A stretch of 12,408 nucleotides of DNA from Pseudomonadota bacterium (GTDB lineage Bacteria; Pseudomonadota; Alphaproteobacteria; Acetobacterales; Acetobacteraceae): contig JAKAZX010000071.1 of the NCBI GenBank assembly GCA_021826485.1, positions 1 to 12,408 of the forward strand, written 5' to 3'. Positions 1 through 5,248 of this stretch are shown here, in pieces. Positions within the stretch are counted from its first letter, which is position 1; each line of letters opens with the position of its first letter. A program made the translations under genes and the position numbers. The notes under the pieces are model-generated. The model did not search any database. It saw only the letters and a list, made by a program, of their open reading frames with translations, and had not been told where the DNA came from.

Positions 1-380
1 TCATTGGTCGTCAGAATGGTAAGGCCCCGCACCGCCGCCGTTGCGGCGATGGCAATGTCTTCGAATCCGGGATCGTGCGCCCGTGCGCGGTCGAGAATCG
101 CGCCCGCATGCCGCGCTTCCTCGATCCCGAAGGGCAGGATGCGTCCCGCGTAGAAATGTGCGACGGCGGCAAGCCAGTGTCGCAGCCGCTCGCCTTTCGT
201 GGGGGCGCCGATCCGCAGGGCACGGGCGATATCGGCCTCGATTTCGACGAAGGTGACGGTGGAGATGAACAGCCGATCGGCATTGCCGCGCATCCACGCT
301 GCGAACGTGTCGGGCCCGATCGCACCTTTGGCCGGCGCATCGGCTGACACGATGTTCGTGTCGAACAGATACAAGGTCAA
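1..380 (-). CDS. PIN-domain ribonuclease toxin, VapC/FitB-like (3' end cut by window edge)
   Basis: The protein is a predicted Mg-dependent PIN-fold ribonuclease of the VapC/FitB type, normally the toxin half of a type II toxin-antitoxin pair. Translated from a TTG at 380 it begins MTLYLFDTNIVS, the classic PIN start with Asp7 and Asn9. The second acidic position is Glu46 in FVEIEADI, the third is Asp108 in FEDIAIAATA, and the terminal Asn is Asn126 in LTILTTN. Only the last few residues should be missing beyond the left edge. The mid-region segment AHFYAGRILPFG is typical of FitB-like members. The TTG start is chosen by homology of the N-terminus; its ribosome site is poor. The frame is open further upstream, through an IS630-type transposase N-terminus, to at least 479. 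No VapB/Phd-type antitoxin is visible immediately upstream, where it would normally overlap, so this may be an orphan or damaged toxin. Domain assignment is confident; activity and true start are not. Confidence 0.8.
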   Translation of the reverse strand, partial: MTLYLFDTNIVSADAPAKGAIGPDTFAAWMRGNADRLFISTVTFVEIEADIARALRIGAPTKGERLRHWLAAVAHFYAGRILPFGIEEARHAGAILDRARAHDPGFEDIAIAATAAVRGLTILTTN

Positions 381-479
381 CCGGCCCGCCGCGCGGTGGC
401 TCAGACCCTCATCCCGCGCAGCAGAAACCACCTGCTGCCGCAAATCCAGCGAAAGCGTTCTCGACATCCCTGCCGGCAT
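381..479 (-). pseudogene. IS630-type transposase N-terminal fragment, in frame with the PIN gene
   Basis: From an ATG at 479 (or 467) the minus strand reads MPAGMSRTLSLDLRQQ followed by VVSAARDEGLSHRAAGR. This resembles the first helix-turn-helix of IS630-family transposases, whose usual continuation is an R-F-G-V-S-type second segment. Here the homology stops after AAGR and the frame passes without a stop into the PIN protein (LTLYLF...). No DDE catalytic domain is present. I read it as the 5' remnant of an IS630 element whose body was lost, joined to the PIN gene. The remnant may now supply its promoter, ribosome site or even an N-terminal extension. The family call rests on pattern recognition of a short segment. 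Confidence 0.5.
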
Positions 480-507
480 CCCGCTCCGGCCGGAAACTTG
501 AATCAGA

Positions 508-546
508 ATTTGATCGATTCGGGAATCGCACCCGATTCGATCAAAT
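508..546. repeat. Near-perfect 16-bp inverted repeat with 7-nt loop
   Basis: The left arm ATTTGATCGATTCGGG (508-523) and right arm CCCGATTCGATCAAAT (531-546) are complementary with a single mismatched pair, around the loop AATCGCA. It is AT-rich for this genome. It starts 11 bases past the molybdate transporter stop and ends about 28 bases before the transposase-remnant ATG. It could be a bidirectional terminator, although neither side has a convincing T-tract. It could also be the terminal or subterminal repeat of the vanished IS630 element, or a dispersed palindromic repeat. Confidence 0.7.
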
Positions 547-557
547 GGGACACCGCT

Positions 558-1781
558 CTAGCTTCGGCCGCGATGCAGCGCGCCGAGCGCCTTGACGCCC
601 CACCAGACCACCAGCGCCCCGGCCAGCGCGATCGCGAGATTGCTGAGAAACCCGGTGACGCCGACCGCAATGGCCATCGCCCAGTCGGGCGCGCGCCGCA
701 AGTCCTTGAGCAGCGCGATGTGCAGAACGCCCGCCACCGCAAGCAGGCCCGCCAGTATCGGCAGCGGGAAGCCGGTGAGCGCGGCGGTCAGGCTGGCCCC
801 GATCGCAACCCCGAGCACCAGCAGCGCGGCCCCCAGCATGATCGGAGCGCCCCCGGTCCGCGCGCCGAAGCTGCGATGGGCGGTCATCCCCCCGGCTCCG
901 TGGCAGACCGGCATGCCGCTGATCGCCCCTGCCAGAAGATTGGCCACGCCGAGCGACATCGCCAGACGCCCCGGCCGCACGCGGGCGGCGGCCGTGCCGA
1001 AATAGGTGCGGGCCGCGTCGGCGGTGGCCAGACAGGAATTGGCGAAGGTCAGGGGCAACTGCGGCAGCACCAGCGCGACCGCAGCGGTCGCGAAGGTCTG
1101 GACATGAAGCTGCGGGATATGGAGCGTGGACGGACCCCAGGTCAGCGGGCCGTGATACGACAGCACCATCCCGATCGCCGCGAGCAGGACCAGGACCAGG
1201 GTGACGTTATGGCGCCGCAGCAACAGCGCCGCCACGGCGACGACCAGGCCGGCGCCGACCAGCCACCACGCCGGATACACGTGATCCGAGAAGACCGCCG
1301 GCGGCGCGGTGGTGAGCTTCCATGCGAGTTGGCAGAACAGCAGGCCGACGGATAGCTGCACGCCGCGGATGATCGGCCCGGGAAAGACCTTCGCCACACG
1401 ATCCAGCCACCCGGACGCCCCCAGGACCACGAAGATGCCACCCATCAGCAGCGCGCCCGCCGCGATCTCGGCAGAGCCGAAGCCCTGGGCGATCGCGATG
1501 GCGCCGAACGCCTTGAGCGGCTGCACCGGGACCGGCACCCGGTAGAGCAGCCCCGCCATCAGATACAGCAGCCCCGCCGGCAGCAGCACCGCCGTCGGCG
1601 ACAGGCCGTTCCGCACGATCAGCGCGACGGCGATCGGCACCAGGACGCCCAGATCAGCGACCGACCCGGCCAGTTCCGCACGGTCGAACCGAAGTGTCCC
1701 TGCATCCGGTTGGGACACCGGCGGCGCACCCGGCCCACCGGCCACGGCGCGCAGCAGCGCCTGGGGCAACAGGCCGGTCAT
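558..1781 (-). CDS. MOT1-family molybdate (sulfate) transporter
   Basis: This is a 407-residue polytopic inner-membrane protein of the MOT1/SulP-related family, predicted to import molybdate. The family signatures are present in order: SVADLGVLVPI (40-50), VPVPVQPLKA (82-91), LPQLPLTFANSC (239-250) and MPVCHGAGGMTAHRSFG (290-306). The last is the characteristic second P-x-x-x-G-x-G-G segment. About ten hydrophobic spans are visible. No STAS domain follows, which separates it from classical SulP sulfate carriers. The ATG at 1781 is the start: in-frame sequence upstream meets a TAG at the operator without another credible start. Its ribosome site is weak and it overlaps a 10-codon ORF by ATGA. 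A Mo-box-like palindrome upstream supports molybdate rather than sulfate as substrate. It is apparently monocistronic, since the next gene upstream ends ~275 bases away. Confidence 0.85.
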   Translation of the reverse strand: MTGLLPQALLRAVAGGPGAPPVSQPDAGTLRFDRAELAGSVADLGVLVPIAVALIVRNGLSPTAVLLPAGLLYLMAGLLYRVPVPVQPLKAFGAIAIAQGFGSAEIAAGALLMGGIFVVLGASGWLDRVAKVFPGPIIRGVQLSVGLLFCQLAWKLTTAPPAVFSDHVYPAWWLVGAGLVVAVAALLLRRHNVTLVLVLLAAIGMVLSYHGPLTWGPSTLHIPQLHVQTFATAAVALVLPQLPLTFANSCLATADAARTYFGTAAARVRPGRLAMSLGVANLLAGAISGMPVCHGAGGMTAHRSFGARTGGAPIMLGAALLVLGVAIGASLTAALTGFPLPILAGLLAVAGVLHIALLKDLRRAPDWAMAIAVGVTGFLSNLAIALAGALVVWWGVKALGALHRGRS

Positions 1782-1810
1782 CGGGGGCTTCGCGCCGGTG
1801 GGATCGCCAT
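1778..1810 (-). other. Possible 10-codon leader ORF overlapping the transporter start
   Basis: ATG at 1810 encodes MAIPPARSPR and ends at a TGA that overlaps the transporter ATG (ATGA). It also lies at the end of a longer open frame in the same register. Translational coupling could compensate for the transporter's poor ribosome site. There is no conservation evidence from one sequence, so this is a suggestion only. Confidence 0.2.
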
Positions 1811-1828
1811 GAAACGGACCTCGGTACA

Positions 1829-1856
1829 GTCGCTATGCTCGATTGGCGATAACGAT
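1829..1856. promoter_or_regulatory. Mo-box-like (ModE) operator upstream of the MOT1 transporter
   Basis: On the plus strand the half-sites GTCGCTAT (1829-1836) and ATAACGAT (1849-1856) flank a 12-base spacer. The established ModE Mo-box is ATCGNTAT plus its inverted partner, with inner ATA and TAT trinucleotides around N6, so the distance between the outer half-sites is also 12. The outer halves match with one substitution; the inner trinucleotides do not match. It sits 48 bases upstream of the transporter ATG, where a molybdate-bound ModE-type repressor would act. The regulator itself is not in this window. Confidence 0.5.
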
Positions 1857-2056
1857 ATCAGCAGCCCGGGTGTCGCGCCAGCGCCATCGGTTCCGCCGCG
1901 GCCTTGACGACGCCGCCCGGCAGCGGGGGGACCCGGGCGGCGGCCGCAAGCCCTGCATCCCGGCACCGGCCGTGCCGGCACCGTGAGCCCCTTCATCTGC
2001 GTGCGGCCGCCGTTCGCGGTGCGCCTCAAGCGCTGCGAGGTCGCGTGCGGGCTGCG
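1857..2056. other. Intergenic region with a GC-rich hairpin (1960-1978)
   Basis: This lies between the SRPBCC gene stop and the Mo-box, and no convincing gene is visible on either strand. A perfect 7-bp stem CCGGCAC / GTGCCGG (1960-1966 and 1972-1978) with loop CGGCC lies about 80 bases downstream of the SRPBCC stop. It could help end that transcript, but no T-run follows on the minus strand, so I do not call it a terminator. Confidence 0.35.
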
Positions 2057-2512
2057 CTATTTTCTGCCGATGTCGTCGAGAACGACCGCGCCGCTCTCCA
2101 GCAGCGACTTGAGGTTGGACAGGATCTTCGGCCAACCGCCGGACACCGCGCCGATGAGTTTCGAGGGCTCGCGTTCCATGGAGTGGGTGATCGAAAGCCT
2201 GACCGCCGGCCCGACGGATTCCAGTTCCATCGTGCAGACCGACTCGCCTTCGCCGGACAGCTCGGGATTCCGCTGATGCCACCAGCGGATCACCAGCCGC
2301 TTCCAACGTTCCGCCGCGACGATCTCCCCGGCGTCGCTGACGCTGCCGTCGGGGTGGACCATCTTCCACGAACTTCCTGCCCGCCACTCACTTTCGCAGC
2401 GGACGCCGAACCAGTACTGCTGCATGAACTCGGTGTCGTCCGTCAGCGCCGACCACAGCCTTTCCGGCGTGGTGCGGATATAGGTCACGTAGTGGAAGGT
2501 CGATTTAGCCAT
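2057..2512 (-). CDS. SRPBCC/AHSA1-domain protein paired with ArsR regulator
   Basis: This 151-residue cytosolic protein has the START/Bet v1-like fold of the Aha1 C-terminal (AHSA1) group. The family pattern is seen at the N-terminus (TTPERLWSALTD, 14-25). A central GSSWKMVHPDGSVSDAGEI stretch (46-64) follows, with RWKRLVIRWWH (69-79) after it. The amphipathic C-terminal helix GGWPKILSNLKSLLESG (125-141) closes the ligand cavity. There is no signal peptide. Its ATG lies inside the end of the arsR gene (8-nt overlap), so the two are cotranscribed and translationally coupled. Such arsR-SRPBCC pairs are widespread. The SRPBCC partner probably binds a small hydrophobic molecule, but the ligand and role here are unknown. 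Length is normal for the group. Confidence 0.88.
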   Translation of the reverse strand: MAKSTFHYVTYIRTTPERLWSALTDDTEFMQQYWFGVRCESEWRAGSSWKMVHPDGSVSDAGEIVAAERWKRLVIRWWHQRNPELSGEGESVCTMELESVGPAVRLSITHSMEREPSKLIGAVSGGWPKILSNLKSLLESGAVVLDDIGRK

Positions 2513-2828
2513 CGGGTTTCTCCAGTTTGCGTTTCAGATCGGCCAGCGCCTTGAGTCGGGGTTTCTCGAACTTCGCAATCCAGCGTTCGTAGATTTCCTG
2601 CAACGGCACCGGATTGAGGAAGTGCAGCTTCTCGCGCCCGCGCCGCACGGTGGCGACCAGGTTCGCCGCTTCGAGCACGTCGAGGTGCTGCGTGACGCCC
2701 TGCCGCGTCATCTCCAGGTGCTCGCAGAGATCGCTGAGCGTGCGGCCGTCATGCGCATGCAGCAGGTCCAGCATCTTCCGCCGGCTGGGATCGGCAAGCG
2801 CCTTGAACAGCAGGTCAGCGTCGTTCAT
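2505..2828 (-). CDS. ArsR-family transcriptional regulator (non-metal type)
   Basis: This is a 107-residue winged helix-turn-helix repressor. ALADPSRRKMLDLL (10-23) is the standard ArsR opening. The HTH runs ~29-53 with recognition helix TRQGVTQHLDVLE (41-53), and the wing follows at VATVRRGREKLHFLNP (58-73). It lacks the ELCVCDL metal-binding motif of ArsR/SmtB metal sensors: its only cysteine is Cys35. It therefore probably senses an organic or redox signal, or acts as a simple autorepressor. I take ATG 2828 (MNDADLL) rather than the in-frame TTG at 2846. The ATG fits the family length and a ~25-nt leader from the predicted promoter, while the TTG would lie within the operator. The gene overlaps the SRPBCC gene by 8 nt. 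Two identical inverted repeats in the promoter are the likely binding sites. Confidence 0.9.
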   Translation of the reverse strand: MNDADLLFKALADPSRRKMLDLLHAHDGRTLSDLCEHLEMTRQGVTQHLDVLEAANLVATVRRGREKLHFLNPVPLQEIYERWIAKFEKPRLKALADLKRKLEKPDG

Positions 2829-2840
2829 GGACCATCCAAT

Positions 2841-2860
2841 AGGCAAGTAGGAACTTGCCT
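2841..2860. promoter_or_regulatory. Operator 1: AGGCAAGT-N4-ACTTGCCT
   Basis: This is a perfect 8-bp inverted repeat with spacer AGGA, immediately downstream of the -10 element and covering the predicted transcription start of arsR. It shares the core GCAAGT-N4-ACTTGC with operator 2, and their centres are 24 bases apart. It is most likely bound by the ArsR dimer encoded just downstream. Confidence 0.65.
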
Positions 2861-2889
2861 ATATATGCAAGTCGCTACTTGCCTGTCAA
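2860..2889 (-). promoter_or_regulatory. Sigma70-type promoter of the arsR-SRPBCC operon
   Basis: On the minus strand a consensus TTGACA (2889-2884) is followed after 18 bases by TATATA (2865-2860), or after 17 by ATATAT. Transcription would begin near 2853, about 25 bases before the arsR ATG. One inverted repeat fills the -35/-10 spacer and another covers the start point, the expected geometry for repression. Confidence 0.65.
2867..2882. promoter_or_regulatory. Operator 2: GCAAGT-N4-ACTTGC
   Basis: This is a perfect 6-bp inverted repeat with spacer CGCT, lying within the spacer between -35 TTGACA and -10 TATATA. It repeats the core of operator 1. Two-site occupancy would block RNA polymerase binding. 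Confidence 0.65.
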
Positions 2890-3120
2890 GCCCGCCGGCC
2901 ACCGGCGCGCAACAGCGATTGGCGGCTGCCGAAGGTGATGTCGCGGGAACGCCATGACCCCGCAGGCGACGCCCAGTTCAGCACTGCGGCGATGCGGTCA
3001 GCCCGATGGAAAGGCGTATTTGGATCGTCAGATATGATCGGAGACAGCAGAATGTCATCGCCAGAGCGAGGTCGCAGACTTTATGTCATCCTGACCTTGT
3101 GCGCTCGATCGTCCTCCGCC
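2890..3120. other. Intergenic region, no gene seen
   Basis: This lies between the guaA stop and the arsR promoter, both minus strand. I find no credible coding region, tRNA or T-tailed hairpin. It is somewhat less GC-rich around 3010-3100 than its surroundings, but nothing recognisable lies there. Confidence 0.5.
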
Positions 3121-4689
3121 TCACTCCCACTCGATCGTCCCGGGCGGCTTGCTGGTGATGTCGTAGGTCACGCGGTTGATGCCGCGCACCTCGTTGACGA
3201 TGCGGTTGGCGACGCGCGACAGGAACGCCATGTCGAACGGGTAGATGTCGGCCGTCATGCCGTCGGTGCTGGTGACGGCGCGCAGCGCGCAGGCCTGGTC
3301 GTAGGTGCGGCCGTCGCCCATCACGCCCACCGTGCGGACTGGCAGCAGCACGGCGAATGCCTGCCAGATCGCGTCATACAGGCCGGCGGCGCGGATCTCC
3401 TCCAGGAAGATCGCATCGGCGCGGCGCAGCACCTCGATCTTCTCGTGCGTCACCGCGCCGGGGATGCGGATGGCAAGGCCGGGGCCGGGGAACGGATGGC
3501 GGCCGACCATCGCTTCCGGCATGCCGAGTTCGCGGCCGAGCGCGCGCACCTCGTCCTTGAACAGTTCGCGCAGCGGCTCGACCAGCCGCAGCCGCATCCG
3601 CTCCGGCAGGCCGCCGACATTGTGGTGGGACTTGATGACGGCACTCGGCCCGCCGCGCACCGAGACGCTTTCGATCACGTCCGGATACAGCGTGCCCTGG
3701 GCCAGGAAATCGGCGCCGCCGAGCTTGCCGGCCTCCTGCTCGAACACTTCGACGAACAGGCGGCCGATGGTCTTGCGCTTGTCTTCCGGATCGGTGAGGC
3801 CGGCCAGCGCGCCCAGGAACAGCTCGGATGCGTCGCGATGCACCAGGCGGATGTTGAAGCGGTCGCGGAAGGTGCGCACCACCTCCTCCGCCTCGCCGGC
3901 GCGCAGCAGGCCGTGATCGACGAAGATGCAGGTGAGCTGGTCACCGATCGCTTCATGGATCAGCACCGCCGCCACCGCCGAGTCGACACCGCCCGACAGG
4001 CCGCAGATGACCCGCCCGTGTCCCACCTGCTCGCGGATGCGTGCGATCTCCGCGCTGCGGAAGCCCGCCATCGTCCAGGTGCCGGACAGCCCGGCGACGG
4101 CATGGGTGAAGTTGCGCAGCAATTCCGCACCGTGCGGCGTGTGCGCAACCTCGGGATGGAATTGCAGGCCGTAGAACCGGCGATGGTCGTCGGCGACGGC
4201 GGCGAACGGTGCGCCCTCGCTGACCGCGACGACGTGAAAGCCGGGCGGCAGGGCGGTGACGCGGTCGCCGTGGCTCATCCAGACCTGTTCGCGCCGTCCA
4301 GGGCCCCAGACATCGCGGAACAGCGCGCAGGGCGCCACGACATCGACGAAGGCGCGGCCGAATTCCCGATGGTCGGACCCGGCCACCTCGCCGCCCAGTT
4401 GCGCACACATGGTCTGCTGGCCGTAGCAGATGCCGAGCACCGGGACGCCGGCGGCGAACACTTCCTCCGGCGCGCGGGGGCTTTCATTCTCGGTGACGCT
4501 CGCCGGGCCGCCGGACAGGATGATGGCGGCGGGCGCGAAGGCGCGGATGCGGGCGGGATCGACGGAATACGGCCAGATCTCGCAATACACCCCGCTTTCG
4601 CGCACGCGCCGGGCGATCAGTTGGGTCACCTGGCTGCCGAAATCCAGGATCAGCACACGCTCGGTTTCGGGGGGCGGGGCATCGGACAT
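3121..4689 (-). CDS. guaA: GMP synthase (glutamine-hydrolysing)
   Basis: The enzyme converts XMP, ATP and glutamine to GMP, the last step of de novo guanine nucleotide synthesis, in the cytosol. The 522-residue protein is full length. The class I glutamine amidotransferase domain comes first, with nucleophile Cys88 in GICYGQQ and His178/Glu180 in LQFHPEV. The N-type ATP pyrophosphatase follows, with P-loop SGGVDS (232-237). The C-terminal GMP synthase dimerisation domain ends in the canonical DITSKPPGTIEWE. The ATG at 4689 (MSDAPPPETERVLILDFGSQ) is chosen because the family's conserved start lies right after it. The frame is open for 78 more codons upstream, but that sequence has no homology character and runs through the DUF2237 gene in another frame. 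A perfect palindrome covers the ribosome-binding region. The DUF2237 gene ends 67 bases upstream on the same strand, so cotranscription is possible. Confidence 0.98.
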   Translation of the reverse strand: MSDAPPPETERVLILDFGSQVTQLIARRVRESGVYCEIWPYSVDPARIRAFAPAAIILSGGPASVTENESPRAPEEVFAAGVPVLGICYGQQTMCAQLGGEVAGSDHREFGRAFVDVVAPCALFRDVWGPGRREQVWMSHGDRVTALPPGFHVVAVSEGAPFAAVADDHRRFYGLQFHPEVAHTPHGAELLRNFTHAVAGLSGTWTMAGFRSAEIARIREQVGHGRVICGLSGGVDSAVAAVLIHEAIGDQLTCIFVDHGLLRAGEAEEVVRTFRDRFNIRLVHRDASELFLGALAGLTDPEDKRKTIGRLFVEVFEQEAGKLGGADFLAQGTLYPDVIESVSVRGGPSAVIKSHHNVGGLPERMRLRLVEPLRELFKDEVRALGRELGMPEAMVGRHPFPGPGLAIRIPGAVTHEKIEVLRRADAIFLEEIRAAGLYDAIWQAFAVLLPVRTVGVMGDGRTYDQACALRAVTSTDGMTADIYPFDMAFLSRVANRIVNEVRGINRVTYDITSKPPGTIEWE

Positions 4690-4690
4690 G

Positions 4691-4703
4691 GGCAGGACCT
4701 GCC
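4691..4703. promoter_or_regulatory. Palindrome GGCAGG-A-CCTGCC over the guaA ribosome site
   Basis: This perfect 13-base palindrome ends one base before the guaA ATG (minus strand GGCAGGTCCTGCC then C-ATG). In mRNA a 5-bp stem with a 3-nt loop could occlude the AGG of the ribosome site. It could be chance in GC-rich DNA. Confidence 0.3.
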
Positions 4704-4756
4704 GGTGAGGGTGCGGGCGCTTGCAGCATGGCGCCGCCGCCGGGGCAAGGGGCGGT

Positions 4757-5173
4757 TCAGCCCGGATCGACGGCGTGGCGCCGCAAATCTTCCAGCGCGC
4801 AGTAGCGCAGCGCGCCGACATGCGTGGCCTGCAGCACCACCCGCGGGGCCGATCCGGCGGCCAGCGCCTCCGCCCAGCGCGGGGCGCACAGGCACCAGCG
4901 GTCACCGGGCCTGAGGCCGGCAAACCCGTATTCCGGCCGCGGGGTGGACAGATCGTTGCCGGCGGCGCGCGAGAAGGCCAGGAATTCCGCCGTCATGACG
5001 GCGCAGACCGTGTGGCTGCCCAGATCGGCCGGCCCGGTGTCGCAGCAGCCATTGCGGAAGAAGCCGGTCAGCGGCCGGTCCGAGCAGGTTTCCAGCGTGC
5101 CGCCGAGGACATTGCGGCTGGCCGCCCGCTCGGGCCTGCGGCCCTCGCCCTCGCCCGAATCATCGAACGGCAT
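4757..5173 (-). CDS. DUF2237 family protein, function unknown
   Basis: This 138-residue soluble protein has no signal peptide or membrane span. It matches the highly conserved DUF2237 family along residues ~20-136. NVLGGTLETCSDRPLTGFFR is followed by NGCCDTGPADLGSHTVCAVMT, then FLAFSRAAGNDLSTPRPEYG, GLRPGDRWCLCAPRW and a C-terminal VVLQATHVGAL. Seven cysteines (30, 43, 44, 57, 94, 96, 125), including a CC pair and a CLC, suggest metal binding or redox use, but no activity is established for the family. The start at ATG 5173 leaves ~20 non-conserved residues. It lies upstream of guaA on the same strand (67-base gap) and diverges from edd across 75 bases. The context does not reveal a role. Confidence 0.9.
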   Translation of the reverse strand: MPFDDSGEGEGRRPERAASRNVLGGTLETCSDRPLTGFFRNGCCDTGPADLGSHTVCAVMTAEFLAFSRAAGNDLSTPRPEYGFAGLRPGDRWCLCAPRWAEALAAGSAPRVVLQATHVGALRYCALEDLRRHAVDPG

Positions 5174-5248
5174 CGCCGCCTCCCTTGCAGTGCAGTGACG
5201 GACGGCGTTCTCTATATCGCATCGCAGCAGAAGTCAGCGGGGTCCGCC

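Noticed and set aside
396..1355. 319-codon open frame on the plus strand opposite the molybdate transporter
   Set aside because: Its Arg/Gln/His-rich translation mirrors the transporter's codons and has no family resemblance.
1778..2029. 83-codon minus-strand ORF between the transporter and the SRPBCC gene
   Set aside because: Its translation is Arg/Gly/Pro-rich and low-complexity with no family match. Only the last ten codons were kept, as a possible leader.
2935..4914. 659-codon open frame on the plus strand opposite guaA
   Set aside because: It is an antisense shadow of guaA, with no domain character and the compositional signature of a complementary frame.
5185..5218. TTGCAG ... TATATC as an edd promoter
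   Set aside because: The spacing is 22 bases, too long for a sigma70 promoter, and no better -35 was found.
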